From positions 1-42,548 of the forward strand of contig JABDKL010000214.1 in NCBI GenBank assembly GCA_013002225.1: a DNA stretch of 42,548 bases. The letters run 5' to 3'. This document shows, one piece after another, positions 16,623 to 25,859 of the stretch. A program made the translations under genes and the position numbers. The stretch comes from Winogradskyella sp. GTDB taxonomy: Bacteria > Bacteroidota > Bacteroidia > Flavobacteriales > Flavobacteriaceae. The notes under the pieces were generated by a model. That model made no database searches, had not been told where the DNA came from, and saw nothing but the letters and a program-made list of their open reading frames with translations. Position 1 is the first letter of the stretch; the number at the start of each line of letters is the position of its first letter.

Positions 16623-16643
16623 TTATGTGTAAAAAGCACATAA
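16623..16643. promoter_or_regulatory. Inverted repeat upstream of nrdB
   Basis: TTATGTG and CACATAA, perfect 7-bp arms with 7-nt spacer. Its centre is 63 bp from that of the 16563-16577 palindrome, close to six helical turns. Confidence 0.4.
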
Positions 16644-16715
16644 TCAGGATTTTACATAGAATATTCATAAAATCCCCATTTCATTGGTGTTACAAGAGTT
16701 TGTTAAAAACTTGTT

Positions 16716-16736
16716 GACAATGTTTATAACATTGTC
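16716..16736. promoter_or_regulatory. 21-bp perfect palindrome, candidate operator of nrdBA
   Basis: GACAATGTT-TAT-AACATTGTC: nine-base perfect arms around three bases. It ends 23 bp upstream of the best -7 candidate (16760-16767), so a bound protein would sit on or beside the -33 region. Confidence 0.55.
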
Positions 16737-16826
16737 TTTCATTTTCTTATACATTTTTGAATCTTTGTTAGTCCCAAATCACCTCAAATTTCGATTGTAT
16801 AATTTTCATTAAATAGAACATAGATT

Positions 16827-17807
16827 ATGTCTCAAGCAGTAGAACCAATTTTAGCAGAAAACAAGGATAGATTTGTCATTTTTCCAATTCAACATCACGA
16901 TTTGTGGGAGTGGTATAAGAAATCTGAGGCTAGTATGTGGACTGCTGAAGAAATTGATCTGCATCAGGATATTACAGATTGGACATCGAAGCTAAGTGAT
17001 GATGAGCGCTACTTTATTAAGCACGTATTGGCATTTTTTGCTGCAAGTGATGGTATTGTAAACGAAAATTTAGCAGAAAACTTCGTGAATGAAGTTCAGT
17101 ATAGTGAAGCTAAATTTTTCTACGGCTTTCAGATCATGATGGAAAATATTCACAGTGAAACCTATTCGTTGTTAATTGACACTTATGTTAAGGACGAAAA
17201 AGAAAAGGCTAATCTTTTTAATGCCATCGAAACATTTCCTGCTATAAAGAAAAAAGCAGAATGGGCCTTGAAGTGGATTGAGTCACCGAGTTTTGCAGAG
17301 CGCTTAATTGCATTTGCTGCGGTAGAGGGTATTTTCTTTTCTGGATCATTTTGCTCTATATTCTGGCTAAAAAAACGTGGGCTAATGCCTGGTTTAACTT
17401 TTTCTAATGAGTTAATCTCCAGAGATGAGGGTATGCATTGCGATTTTGCTGTCCACCTGCATGAAAATCATTTGGTAAATAAAGTGCCAAAAGAACGTAT
17501 AAAAGAAATTATTGTAGATGCTTTAAATATTGAACGCGAATTTATTACCGAATCATTGCCAGTGAGTTTAATTGGGATGAATGCTAATTTGATGTCACAG
17601 TATTTAGAGTTTGTAACTGACGGTCTGTTAGATGATTTAGGTTGCGAAAAAGTATATAATACTGCTAATCCTTTCGATTTTATGGATATGATATCGCTTC
17701 AAGGAAAAACCAACTTTTTTGAAAAACGAGTTGGTGATTACCAAAAAGCGGGCGTGCTAAACAAAGAAGTTGATGAGGATAAATACAATATGGATTTCGA
17801 TTTTTAA
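16827..17807 (+). CDS. nrdB: Ribonucleoside-diphosphate reductase small subunit (class Ia R2)
   Basis: 326 aa. Carries the diiron-tyrosyl radical that starts ribonucleotide reduction in NrdA. By alignment with mammalian R2 the metal ligands are Asp75 ([12 protein letters not shown]), Glu106 and His109 (MENIHSE), Glu167 (AAVEGIFF), Glu201 and His204 ([10 protein letters not shown]); the radical tyrosine is Tyr113 (SETYSLL). The sequence is markedly closer to eukaryotic R2 ([30 protein letters not shown]) than to E. coli NrdB. The C-terminal tail NMDFDF is the piece that docks on NrdA. Followed by nrdA after a 199-bp structured gap. Confidence 0.97.
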   Translation: MSQAVEPILAENKDRFVIFPIQHHDLWEWYKKSEASMWTAEEIDLHQDITDWTSKLSDDERYFIKHVLAFFAASDGIVNENLAENFVNEVQYSEAKFFYGFQIMMENIHSETYSLLIDTYVKDEKEKANLFNAIETFPAIKKKAEWALKWIESPSFAERLIAFAAVEGIFFSGSFCSIFWLKKRGLMPGLTFSNELISRDEGMHCDFAVHLHENHLVNKVPKERIKEIIVDALNIEREFITESLPVSLIGMNANLMSQYLEFVTDGLLDDLGCEKVYNTANPFDFMDMISLQGKTNFFEKRVGDYQKAGVLNKEVDEDKYNMDFDF

Positions 17808-17863
17808 TCGAAATTAACTCGTAAGAATCTTTTTATTGGAAAATTTCAGCCCTAACTAAGCCT

Positions 17864-17944
17864 GTTATTACCCAATTTTAATATTATCATAAATCCCATT
17901 GTGCTAAATGGTTGTAAAACAGGTCATAGCGTAAGGGTAATAAC
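17864..17944 (+). ncRNA. Structured spacer RNA between nrdB and nrdA
   Basis: A 10-bp perfect outer pairing, GTTATTACCC (17864-17873) with GGGTAATAAC (17935-17944), encloses a small hairpin CCATT/AATGG (17896-17911). A competing pairing CCTGTT (17861-17866) with AACAGG (17918-17923) would break the outer stem. This could be a switch or a processing signal; it is read from sequence only. Confidence 0.4.
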
Positions 17945-17955
17945 TAACTAAACCC

Positions 17956-17981
17956 TTTTCTGAAATGGCGATTTCAGAAAA
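17956..17981 (+). repeat. Stable hairpin just upstream of nrdA
   Basis: TTTTCTGAAAT/ATTTCAGAAAA, 11-bp perfect stem with GGCG loop, ending 25 nt before the nrdA ATG. No T run follows on the plus strand, so it is not a standard terminator; it may protect the mRNA end or affect translation. Confidence 0.5.
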
Positions 17982-18006
17982 GACTAACTATTTAAATGTG
18001 TAAAGT

Positions 18007-20481
18007 ATGTTTGTAATTAAAAGAGACGGAAGAAAAGAGCAGATAATGTTCGACAAAATTACGGCGAGAGTTCGTAAACTATGTTATGGCTTAAATGAGC
18101 TTGTAGATCCTTTAAAGGTGGCTATGCGCGTCATTGAAGGATTGTATGACGGCGTAACAACAAGTGAACTCGATAACCTAGCCGCTGAGATTGCCGCAAC
18201 AATGACTACTGCACACCCAGATTATGCTCGCCTTGCAGCACGTATTTCTGTTTCTAACTTACACAAAAACACCAAGAAAACCTTTAGCGAGGTTATGGAG
18301 GATTTATATTCTTATGTCAATCCTAGAACAGGTAAGAAAGCCCCTTTATTATCAGATGAAGTGTATAATGTAATCATGGAGAATAAGGATAGATTAGACT
18401 CTACAATTATTTATAACCGTGACTTTGGATATGATTATTTTGGATTTAAAACCCTAGAACGCTCATACCTTTTAAAACTTAACGGAAAAATTGCAGAGCG
18501 TCCGCAACACATGCTTATGCGAGTTTCAATAGGTATACATTTAAATGATTTAGATGCAGCTATTGAGACCTATGAGTTAATGTCTAAAAAATATTTTACA
18601 CACGCAACGCCAACCTTATTTAATTCGGGTACACCTAAACCACAAATGTCTTCATGTTTTCTACTCACAATGAAAGATGATAGTATTGATGGTATTTACG
18701 ATACCTTAAAACAAACCGCCAAAATTTCACAATCAGCTGGTGGAATAGGACTTTCTATTCATAATATTAGAGCAACTGGGAGTTATATTGCCGGTACAAA
18801 CGGTACCTCTAACGGTATTGTGCCTATGTTAAAGGTGTTTAACGATACAGCAAGATATGTAGATCAGGGTGGTGGAAAGCGTAAAGGGAGCTTTGCGATG
18901 TACATTGAACCTTGGCACGCCGATATAATGAGTTTCTTAGATCTTAAGAAAAATCATGGTGCAGAGGAATTAAGAGCAAGAGATTTATTCTATGCTATGT
19001 GGATGCCAGATTTATTTATGAAACGCGTTCAGGAAAATGCGGAGTGGACATTGATGTGTCCTAATGAATGTCCTGGTCTCTCGGATGTACACAGTGAAGA
19101 ATTTGAAGCGCTTTATACTAAATATGAAGCCGAAGGAAAAGGGCGAAAAGCTATTAAAGCACGTGAGCTTTGGGAAAAAATACTGGAATCTCAAATTGAA
19201 ACCGGTACACCTTATATGTTGTATAAGGATGCCGCAAACCGTAAGTCTAATCAGAAGAATTTAGGGACTATTAAGTCCTCTAATCTGTGTACAGAAATTA
19301 TGGAGTATACCTCGCCAGACGAGGTTGCTGTATGTAATCTGGCGTCGATCGCGTTACCAATGTTTATTAAAAATGGTGAGTTTGATCACAAAGAGTTATT
19401 TAGAATTACAAAGCGTGTTACAAAAAATTTAAACAGAGTAATAGATCGTAATTATTACCCGGTTAAAGAAGCAGAAAATTCTAATTTTAGACATAGACCA
19501 GTAGGCCTTGGTGTACAGGGTTTAGCAGATACTTTTATTAAACTACGATTACCATTTACAAGTGATGAGGCAAAAGCGCTAAATCAGGATATTTTTGAAA
19601 CTTTATACTTTGCGGCTGTGACGGCTTCCATGGAAGAGGCAAAAGCAGATGGACCTTACGAAACTTATGAAGGCTCACCAATGAGCAAAGGGAAATTTCA
19701 ACATAATTTATGGAATGTACAGGAAGATACTTTAAGTGGTCGTTGGGACTGGGAAAAACTGCGTAAACAAGTTAAAAAACACGGTGTGCGTAACTCCCTG
19801 TTAGTTGCGCCAATGCCAACAGCATCGACCTCTCAGATATTAGGAAATAATGAATGCTTTGAGCCATACACCTCAAATATTTATACGCGTAGAGTATTGT
19901 CGGGCGAATTTATTGTAGTAAACAAACATTTATTAGAAGACCTGGTAGATCTTGGATTATGGGATGATAGTTTAAAGAATGAAATCATGAGAGCCAATGG
20001 TTCTATACAAGGTGTAGACAACATTCCTGATGATATTAAAGAATTGTACAAGACGGTTTGGGAGATGAGTATGAAAGATATTATAGATATGTCTCGTCAA
20101 AGAGGTTATTTTATTGATCAATCTCAGTCGTTAAATCTTTTCCTAGAGGGCGCTACTATGGCGAAATTAACGTCAATGCACTTTTATGCCTGGAAAAGTG
20201 GTTTAAAAACCGGGATGTACTATTTACGTACAAAATCTGCTGTAGACGCTAAAAAATTCACAGTTACAAAAGAGGTTAAGAAAGAACCAGTTGCAGAGGT
20301 TGTAGAGGTACAACAAGAACCAGTTGTAGATAAGCTAAAACAAAAAGCAGCCAAAACAGCAGCAAAGTTTGTACAAGAAACTGCACCAGAAGCTGAGCCG
20401 ATGAGCCCAGAAGAAATGAAGGCTTTAATTGCACAGGCTAAAGAGGCAGAAGGTGACGACTGTTTAATGTGTGGTTCTTAA
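18007..20481 (+). CDS. nrdA: Ribonucleoside-diphosphate reductase large subunit (class Ia R1)
   Basis: 824 aa. Reduces ribonucleoside diphosphates. An ATP-cone (residues 1-~90, starting [17 protein letters not shown]) gives dATP/ATP activity control. Active-site cysteines are Cys217 (MSSCFLL), Cys428 (SSNLCTEI, the thiyl radical position) and Cys443 (AVCNLAS), with Asn426 and Glu430. The adjacent tyrosines in GMYYLRTKS carry the radical from NrdB. A flexible linker from about residue 755 (Lys/Glu/Ala/Val-rich) leads to the C-terminal swinging pair CLMC that is re-reduced by thioredoxin or glutaredoxin. As with nrdB, it is of the eukaryote-like type. It ends at a strong terminator. Confidence 0.97.
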   Translation: MFVIKRDGRKEQIMFDKITARVRKLCYGLNELVDPLKVAMRVIEGLYDGVTTSELDNLAAEIAATMTTAHPDYARLAARISVSNLHKNTKKTFSEVMEDLYSYVNPRTGKKAPLLSDEVYNVIMENKDRLDSTIIYNRDFGYDYFGFKTLERSYLLKLNGKIAERPQHMLMRVSIGIHLNDLDAAIETYELMSKKYFTHATPTLFNSGTPKPQMSSCFLLTMKDDSIDGIYDTLKQTAKISQSAGGIGLSIHNIRATGSYIAGTNGTSNGIVPMLKVFNDTARYVDQGGGKRKGSFAMYIEPWHADIMSFLDLKKNHGAEELRARDLFYAMWMPDLFMKRVQENAEWTLMCPNECPGLSDVHSEEFEALYTKYEAEGKGRKAIKARELWEKILESQIETGTPYMLYKDAANRKSNQKNLGTIKSSNLCTEIMEYTSPDEVAVCNLASIALPMFIKNGEFDHKELFRITKRVTKNLNRVIDRNYYPVKEAENSNFRHRPVGLGVQGLADTFIKLRLPFTSDEAKALNQDIFETLYFAAVTASMEEAKADGPYETYEGSPMSKGKFQHNLWNVQEDTLSGRWDWEKLRKQVKKHGVRNSLLVAPMPTASTSQILGNNECFEPYTSNIYTRRVLSGEFIVVNKHLLEDLVDLGLWDDSLKNEIMRANGSIQGVDNIPDDIKELYKTVWEMSMKDIIDMSRQRGYFIDQSQSLNLFLEGATMAKLTSMHFYAWKSGLKTGMYYLRTKSAVDAKKFTVTKEVKKEPVAEVVEVQQEPVVDKLKQKAAKTAAKFVQETAPEAEPMSPEEMKALIAQAKEAEGDDCLMCGS

Positions 20482-20519
20482 TCTGACACCACTTCTATTA
20501 CCAGTTTTATAATCTAAAG

Positions 20520-20547
20520 AAGCATCTCAAATTTTGAGATGCTTTTT
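20520..20547 (+). terminator. Intrinsic terminator of nrdA
   Basis: Stem AAGCATCTCAA / TTGAGATGCTT closing on an A/T loop, followed by a T run. The convergent gene stops at 20548, directly beside it, so the hairpin may serve both strands. Confidence 0.85.
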
Positions 20548-21264
20548 CTATTCTATTAATGTATCGGTGCCTAAATACTTATCATCTTTGTTATAATACC
20601 AGGCCCTTACTTTAGGTACTTTAATGCCATTAATTTGGGTTTCACCCGACAAGAGAATATATTCGCCAGTATCTGGTTTTTCCTTGCCATTTTCATCGGT
20701 TTTAAAAAACTGATAGACATCCATAGCATAAGTGTTTGGATTAAAGTAAAAATACCAAACATCACTACCAACTCCTTCATCGTAAGTAACCCTTAATGTC
20801 AAATAGTCTTTACCCATAAATGTTTTGTTAACCACTTTTTCATCGAGATTAGTCCCTGGATCTTTTAGTTTCATAGGCAGCCCATAGAGATAGGTATAGT
20901 AGTTTTTATAAAGTGTAGCTCTGTCACAAGACATGTTTTTTTCTTTCGCTTTTATGCTGTCTAACAACTTGCCATTATAATACATTGAGCATTTTTCCTT
21001 GTCTATTGTATAGGTTGTTGTGGTTGAGTCTCTCGTAGCGGCAACACTAAAATAGCCGCTGTTTAAGTCTATATTAACAATACTAGTTCGCTTTGGTGAA
21101 TTTGGTGTGGTCATAACTACGGTAAATTCATCATTAAAGGCAGACCATAAATTATTGGGATCATGATAGTTTATTGCATTATCCAGTAACTGTGCTGCAG
21201 TTAGGTTCTGCCCAAAGCAGGTTAAAGTTAATCCCATGACTAAAGCTGTTAAAAAGTATCTCAT
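20548..21264 (-). CDS. Secreted LolA-like protein, probably DUF6503 family
   Basis: 238 aa from the ATG at 21264; an ATG seven codons upstream (21285) is possible, but MRYFLTALVMGLTLTCFGQ is a clean signal peptide (cut near FGQ-NL). The rest is predominantly beta strand, with WSAFNDEFTVVMTTPNSPKR, SIVNIDLNSGYF and VWYFYFNPNTYAMDVYQF, like the half-barrel of LolA/LolB-type lipoprotein carriers. Function is unknown; the family name is a recollection. Confidence 0.65.
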   Translation of the reverse strand: MRYFLTALVMGLTLTCFGQNLTAAQLLDNAINYHDPNNLWSAFNDEFTVVMTTPNSPKRTSIVNIDLNSGYFSVAATRDSTTTTYTIDKEKCSMYYNGKLLDSIKAKEKNMSCDRATLYKNYYTYLYGLPMKLKDPGTNLDEKVVNKTFMGKDYLTLRVTYDEGVGSDVWYFYFNPNTYAMDVYQFFKTDENGKEKPDTGEYILLSGETQINGIKVPKVRAWYYNKDDKYLGTDTLIE

Positions 21265-21302
21265 AGTTGTTGTATTACGCTGCAAATTACAATTTATGAC
21301 AT

Positions 21303-21344
21303 AAAAAAAGCACCCAATGCCGAACTTTACGGGAGGGTGCTTTT
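21303..21344 (-). terminator. Intrinsic terminator of the OmpA-family lipoprotein gene
   Basis: AAAAGCACCC (21306-21315) pairs with GGGTGCTTTT (21335-21344) around a 19-nt loop; seven A at 21303-21309 form the minus-strand U tract. Confidence 0.8.
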
Positions 21345-21368
21345 AATAAGTTTAAAAAAACTTATGCT

Positions 21369-22220
21369 TTATTTTGCTTCCATTAAAGCAAAAAACTTAT
21401 CAATATTTGGCATTAAAATAATGCGTGTTCTTCTGTTTTTAGAACGATTTTCTCTTGTGTCATTATCAACCAATGGTTGGTAGCTACTACGCCCAGAAGC
21501 TATTAACTGCTCAGGATTTACATTGTACTTGTTCTGTAATTGTCTTACAACAGATGTTGCTCTTAAAACACTTAAGTCCCAGTTGTCTGCTATTTTTTCT
21601 GTGCTAATGGTACGTGAGTCTGTATGTCCCTCTACCATAACGTCAATGCTTTCTTCAGAGTTAATTACATCTGCCAATTTTTGTAAAATAGTGTTGGCCT
21701 TGCTGCTAATTCTATAGCTACCTGAATTAAATAACATTTTATCAGAAATGGAAATCATGACTACAGTTTCATTGATGTTTACCGCAATGTCTTCGTCCTC
21801 GTTTAAGTTGTTAGTGTCCATAGATTTAGCTAGATTGTACTGTACTGCTAAGTTCATAGAATCTTTTAAAGTCTTTGCTTCAGCTAATTTTGCCGGATCT
21901 ACATTTTCTAAAGTAGCTAACATTTTACGCTTACTTTCATTAGAAATTACAGTACCATCTGCATTAACATCTAACTTTATATCATTATCTATTTTAAGAC
22001 CCTCTACATCTTCGTTTAAGGCGTTAATTTTAGAATTGTAGTCATCTACTCTTGCTTGTATCTGTGCAAACTTATTTTCTAAGTCTTCTTTTTCTACTCT
22101 TGTTTTGGTTAGCTGACTTTTAATTTCTCCATTTTCTTGTTCTAAGGCCACGTATTTTTTCTTAGATACACATGCGCTTAATAAAATAGTAGTTACTAAA
22201 AGGATTGAAATTTTCTTCAT
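21369..22220 (-). CDS. OmpA-family peptidoglycan-associated lipoprotein
   Basis: 283 aa. Lipoprotein signal ILLSAC with lipid cysteine at residue 17, followed directly by lysines (SKKKY), so retention on the periplasmic face is likely. A coiled coil (about 24-75) leads to a C-terminal OmpA domain (about 155-275) with LFNSGSYRISSKANTILQKLADVI, VEGHTDSRTI, NWDLSVLRATSVVRQL and the peptidoglycan-binding NRSKNRRTRI. It should tether the outer membrane to peptidoglycan. No adjacent partner. Confidence 0.93.
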   Translation of the reverse strand: MKKISILLVTTILLSACVSKKKYVALEQENGEIKSQLTKTRVEKEDLENKFAQIQARVDDYNSKINALNEDVEGLKIDNDIKLDVNADGTVISNESKRKMLATLENVDPAKLAEAKTLKDSMNLAVQYNLAKSMDTNNLNEDEDIAVNINETVVMISISDKMLFNSGSYRISSKANTILQKLADVINSEESIDVMVEGHTDSRTISTEKIADNWDLSVLRATSVVRQLQNKYNVNPEQLIASGRSSYQPLVDNDTRENRSKNRRTRIILMPNIDKFFALMEAK

Positions 22221-22302
22221 TGTTTTAATTTTGGATTAAAGTAGTTTTACAGTTTTATATACGCTGAAGTGTAAGTTTTGGACGTTGAAAGTTTAAACAT
22301 TT

Positions 22303-23430
22303 ATGATGAATTTAAGATTAAAGGAAGTTGCAAAGGTTTTTTTTAAGTTAGGATGTTTTGCATTTGGCGGTCCTGCTGCACATATTGCTATGATGGAGGA
22401 TGAAATTATTGAAAAAAGAAAATGGATGACAAGAGACTATTTTCTGGATTTAATAGGAACAACCAATCTCATTCCTGGCCCTAATTCTACAGAAATGACC
22501 ATGCACTGTGGTTATGAGCGTGCTGGTAAAGCGGGTTTATTTGTGGCTGGTATTGCTTTTATTTTTCCTGCAACACTCGTTACAGCAATACTTGCCTATT
22601 TATACGTGGAATACGGGGAATTACCGCAAGTAGAGCCCTTTATCTATGGAATTAAACCAGCAGTTTTAGCGATTATTGCATCAGCCATTTTAAAGCTTGG
22701 AAAAAAAGCAGCAAAAAGTACTGAGCTTATAATAATAGGTGTTTTAGTATTAATTGTAAGCTTATTAGGTATTAATGAAATTGCAGCCTTATTAGGAGCG
22801 GGTGTTTTAGGAATGTTGTATTTCTACTTAAAATCTAGAACAATGAATGGTATAAATTCTATTTCACCATTGTTTTTATTTCTTGGCATTAACACCACCA
22901 TTGCCAAACTATCTACCTTTAAACTGTTTTTAATTTTTTTAAAAGTAGGTGCAATACTATATGGTAGTGGTTATGTCTTGTTTGCTTATTTAGATGCAGA
23001 ATTAGTTACACGAGGCTTATTGACAAGAGCAGAACTTATAGACGCAATAGCTATAGGTCAATTTACACCAGGGCCTGTATTATCAACCTCGACTTTTATC
23101 GGCTATCAACTTTCAGGATTTACGGGTGCATTAGTCGCTACTGCGGGTATATTTTTGCCCTCTTTCTTATTTGTGTTAATATTGAACCCATTTATTCCAA
23201 AAATGCGTAACTCCCTACTGTTGCGTTATTTTTTAGACTCCGTAAATATTGCAGCTGTTGCTGTTATGCTTGCAGTTTTGCTTGTTATGGCCTCGGATAC
23301 CTTAATGCAATGGCAAAGTATAGCCATTGCCCTTGTGGCTGGATCATTAACCTTTAAAACAAAAGTTAGTACTATCTGGACAATTGTAATTGGCGCAATA
23401 TTAGGATTTATATTATTGACCTTCTTCTAG
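22303..23430 (+). CDS. chrA: Chromate transporter family protein (ChrA, two-domain form)
   Basis: 375 aa with two homologous halves of about six membrane segments each. First half: GCFAFGGPAAHIAMMEDEII, then NLIPGPNSTEMTMHCGY and GIAFIFPATLVT; second half repeats the pattern with LKVGAILYGSGYVLFAYLDAELV, IGQFTPGPVLSTSTFIGY and GIFLPSFLF. The family includes chromate efflux pumps, though many chromosomal members have no tested substrate. There are two adjacent ATGs (22303, 22306); the first is used. A near-consensus -7 element (TAAGTTTTG, one base too long) lies upstream. Confidence 0.92.
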   Translation: MMNLRLKEVAKVFFKLGCFAFGGPAAHIAMMEDEIIEKRKWMTRDYFLDLIGTTNLIPGPNSTEMTMHCGYERAGKAGLFVAGIAFIFPATLVTAILAYLYVEYGELPQVEPFIYGIKPAVLAIIASAILKLGKKAAKSTELIIIGVLVLIVSLLGINEIAALLGAGVLGMLYFYLKSRTMNGINSISPLFLFLGINTTIAKLSTFKLFLIFLKVGAILYGSGYVLFAYLDAELVTRGLLTRAELIDAIAIGQFTPGPVLSTSTFIGYQLSGFTGALVATAGIFLPSFLFVLILNPFIPKMRNSLLLRYFLDSVNIAAVAVMLAVLLVMASDTLMQWQSIAIALVAGSLTFKTKVSTIWTIVIGAILGFILLTFF

Positions 23431-23443
23431 ATTTAGAACGTAT

Positions 23444-23482
23444 AAAAAAAGCTTCGATTTTAGAATTAAAAATCGAAGCTTT
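23444..23482. terminator. Bidirectional terminator between chrA and the phosphate transporter gene
   Basis: 14-bp stem (AAAGCTTCGATTTT/AAAATCGAAGCTTT) with a 7-nt loop; A run to the left gives a U tract on the minus strand, TTT on the right for the plus strand. Confidence 0.88.
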
Positions 23483-23507
23483 AAATAATTAGTAGATTTG
23501 AAATGTG

Positions 23508-25781
23508 TTACTCATCTTCTTTTTTTATAGTGGCAGGCTCAACTGAGCTGTCGTGCGAACTATAATATTCCTCTAATAAATTCATCGTTGCGGTTAGCAG
23601 ATCCTTAGTTTCTAAAAGCAAACTAAAGTACAACGTTGTGTTTTTAGGACTAGACTCTTCGGTTCTTGTTCTAGCAACTTGTTTTACAATTTTTTCCGTA
23701 ACAATATCAAACAATTCTTTTTTACGGGTAATGATCGAGCCAATCTGTTCGAACGAATGCGAATCGAAAGCTTGCTTGGTGTTGTTAAACAATATTTCGA
23801 GGGTGTCATCAACTTCCTTAAGCTCTTTTATCTGGCTGAATTTAAGTTTTTTATGATTGTTGTTTATATGTTTATGGCTCACTTTAGAGATATATTCTAG
23901 AGACTGAGTCATATCCGTCAAATACCCTAAAATATTTATATAAAAACTACTGGCACGTACACTGGTATCATCTAGATTTTTAATGAAGTAAAATATGTTA
24001 TCACGTAAGCTATCTACTTCTTTAGATAACTTTTCTATTTGTTTTTTATTTTTCTTAAGTAAGTCTAAATCTTGTTTAGCCAAGCCGTTGACGGCATTAG
24101 TGTATATTTTATTACCACGTTTTACAACGTTAGAAATGTTTGCAGCACTTTCTAAAATCACACCCTGAACAGAGCTACTACCTGTTTCTTTTAGGCTATC
24201 TTCCTCAGCCACTTTATTAGAAGATGTTTTATGAGACTTGTAGTTTCTGTATAGTAAAAATGCCGTTATTAATAGTAATATAGGAATCATTACGGAAGGA
24301 TTCCAGTTTATTAAAAATACCACAGTACCCGCCGCAATAAATGCGCCCAAAGCCGTGCCAAACCAACCGCCTATAACATTAAGTACACCAGCAACTCTAT
24401 ACACCGCACTTTCTCTTCCCCAAGCCCTGTCTGCTAACGATGTACCCATTGCTACCATAAATGTAACATATGTGGTAGATAAAGGTAGTTTCATCGAAGT
24501 TGCAATTGCAATTAATACTCCTGCTACCATTAAGTTTACCGATGCCCTAATCATATCAAAAGCAGGAGCATCTATACTTTGATCTTTAGTTATTAGCACG
24601 TCTGGTTTTTGGAAACTATTATTAATTTTGCTCTGAATTGAATTAGGTATAATAACACCAAAATAATTAGATAATTGAGTGGTTCCTTTAACAACGGATC
24701 TAGACAGTGCATTTGGTTCAAATTTTTCATGCGTGTCTCCTTGTCTAGATAAACTAATTTCTGTTTCGGCAACTGTTTTTGCCTTTTTAGATAACCATAA
24801 TGTTAATACCATAATGGCACCAGCGATAAATAGCAGCAATGGTTCTGCAGGAACTTTCTTGTCTAATACAGCCATGGACATGGTTGCATCCATACCTCCT
24901 GCAACCCAGGCTTCATAAGAGTGGTAGGCTGCCATTGGCACACCAATAAAATTCACTAAATCATTTCCAGAAAAGGCTAAGGCTAATCCAAAGGTTCCTA
25001 CACCAATAACAACTAATAGCACAGTTTTCTTCGTTAGTTTTTCAAAAATAAATGAAAACAAGGTCCAAAAAATAAAACTACCAAGTATGATATAAACTTC
25101 GTTGCCCTCTACCATATCTTTTAATTCACTATAATATGGCGTGCCTTTTAACCCTTTTAAGAAAATAAAATAGGTGATAGCTGTAAGAGCCACACCACCA
25201 AATAGGACACCAAAATTCTTAATTTTATTCTCATAATTAAATGTAAACACCAGTCTTGACACCCATTGTACCAGGGCACCTACTGTAAATGCTATTAAAA
25301 CAGATAATAAAATTCCGCTAATTATGGTGAGTGCAGTATCAGTAGCGATATAATTTCCTAAATCGGCCAATGTCTCAGTCTCTGATTGATTTATTTTTAA
25401 TATAGACATAACTACGGCCGCACCTAATAGATTGAAAACAATAGATACCGTTGTAGAAGTAGGTAAGCCAAGCGTATTAAAGAAATCTAATAATAAAATG
25501 TCCGTTATCATAACGGCCATAAAAATTAACATAATCTCACCAAACTCAAATTGAGCAGGCACAAAAATTCCTTTTCTGGCAACCTCCATCATTCCGCTAG
25601 AGAACACGGCTCCAATAAAAATACCTAAACTCGCTACAATCATTATTGTACGTAACGAAATTGCTTTAGAACCAATGGCAGAGTTTAAGAAATTAATAGC
25701 GTCATTACTAACACCAACTATAATGTCGAATACAGCTAATACTGTAATTGCAATTAACATTAATAAGTATATATTATCCAT
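23508..25781 (-). CDS. PiT family inorganic phosphate transporter with C-terminal PhoU-like helical domain
   Basis: 757 aa. The first ~525 residues are a PiT cation-phosphate symporter: the first signature VGVSNDAINFLNSAIGSKA (23-40), a central cytosolic loop, and the second copy FSGNDLVNFIGVPMAA (270-285); SLADRAWGRESAVYR follows near residue 470. After the last membrane segment comes a Lys/Glu-rich helical domain (about 545-757, e.g. QIEKLSKEVDSLRDNIFYFIKNLDD) resembling PhoU/DUF47 regulators that in other bacteria are separate pit-partner proteins. It follows the porin gene by 78 bp but has its own candidate promoter with the direct-repeat box. Confidence 0.93.
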   Translation of the reverse strand: MDNIYLLMLIAITVLAVFDIIVGVSNDAINFLNSAIGSKAISLRTIMIVASLGIFIGAVFSSGMMEVARKGIFVPAQFEFGEIMLIFMAVMITDILLLDFFNTLGLPTSTTVSIVFNLLGAAVVMSILKINQSETETLADLGNYIATDTALTIISGILLSVLIAFTVGALVQWVSRLVFTFNYENKIKNFGVLFGGVALTAITYFIFLKGLKGTPYYSELKDMVEGNEVYIILGSFIFWTLFSFIFEKLTKKTVLLVVIGVGTFGLALAFSGNDLVNFIGVPMAAYHSYEAWVAGGMDATMSMAVLDKKVPAEPLLLFIAGAIMVLTLWLSKKAKTVAETEISLSRQGDTHEKFEPNALSRSVVKGTTQLSNYFGVIIPNSIQSKINNSFQKPDVLITKDQSIDAPAFDMIRASVNLMVAGVLIAIATSMKLPLSTTYVTFMVAMGTSLADRAWGRESAVYRVAGVLNVIGGWFGTALGAFIAAGTVVFLINWNPSVMIPILLLITAFLLYRNYKSHKTSSNKVAEEDSLKETGSSSVQGVILESAANISNVVKRGNKIYTNAVNGLAKQDLDLLKKNKKQIEKLSKEVDSLRDNIFYFIKNLDDTSVRASSFYINILGYLTDMTQSLEYISKVSHKHINNNHKKLKFSQIKELKEVDDTLEILFNNTKQAFDSHSFEQIGSIITRKKELFDIVTEKIVKQVARTRTEESSPKNTTLYFSLLLETKDLLTATMNLLEEYYSSHDSSVEPATIKKEDE

Positions 25782-25804
25782 AATTTTTATTTAAAATAAG
25801 TTTG

Positions 25805-25848
25805 CAAATATCAAAAGACAAATTAATTATAACGTTATCTAATTGTTA
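25805..25848 (-). promoter_or_regulatory. Candidate phosphate-responsive promoter of the PiT gene
   Basis: On the minus strand: TAAC-N7-TAAC (25834-25848), 21 nt, then -7 element GATATTTG (25805-25812). Same spacing as the porin, small-RNA and TonB-receptor promoters. Confidence 0.55.
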
Positions 25849-25859
25849 TTTTATAGTGA

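Larger units (their letters stand above)
16356..16826 (+). promoter_or_regulatory. 471-bp regulatory region upstream of nrdB
   Basis: No ORF of note. The first 120 bp hold imperfect hairpins (GTTTTT/AAAAAC at 16415-16430 and TTTAAACCTAT paired with ATAGG..TTTAAA at 16440-16476) that may end the DUF3109 transcript. Further on are three palindromes described separately: 16563-16577, 16623-16643 and 16716-16736. The best promoter match is AATCTTTG at 16760-16767 (one mismatch to TAnnTTTG), just downstream of the last palindrome. Confidence 0.6.

Noticed and set aside
16716-16736. Identification of the palindrome as a Fur box
   Set aside because: Arms are similar but the centre is two bases wider than the Fur consensus; no sound basis to name the regulator.
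17956-17981. Hairpin upstream of nrdA as a terminator of nrdB
   Set aside because: No T run follows on the plus strand, and termination here would silence nrdA, which has no evident promoter of its own.
22270-22302. -7 element for chrA (TAAGTTTTG)
   Set aside because: One base longer than TAnnTTTG, so not listed as a promoter.
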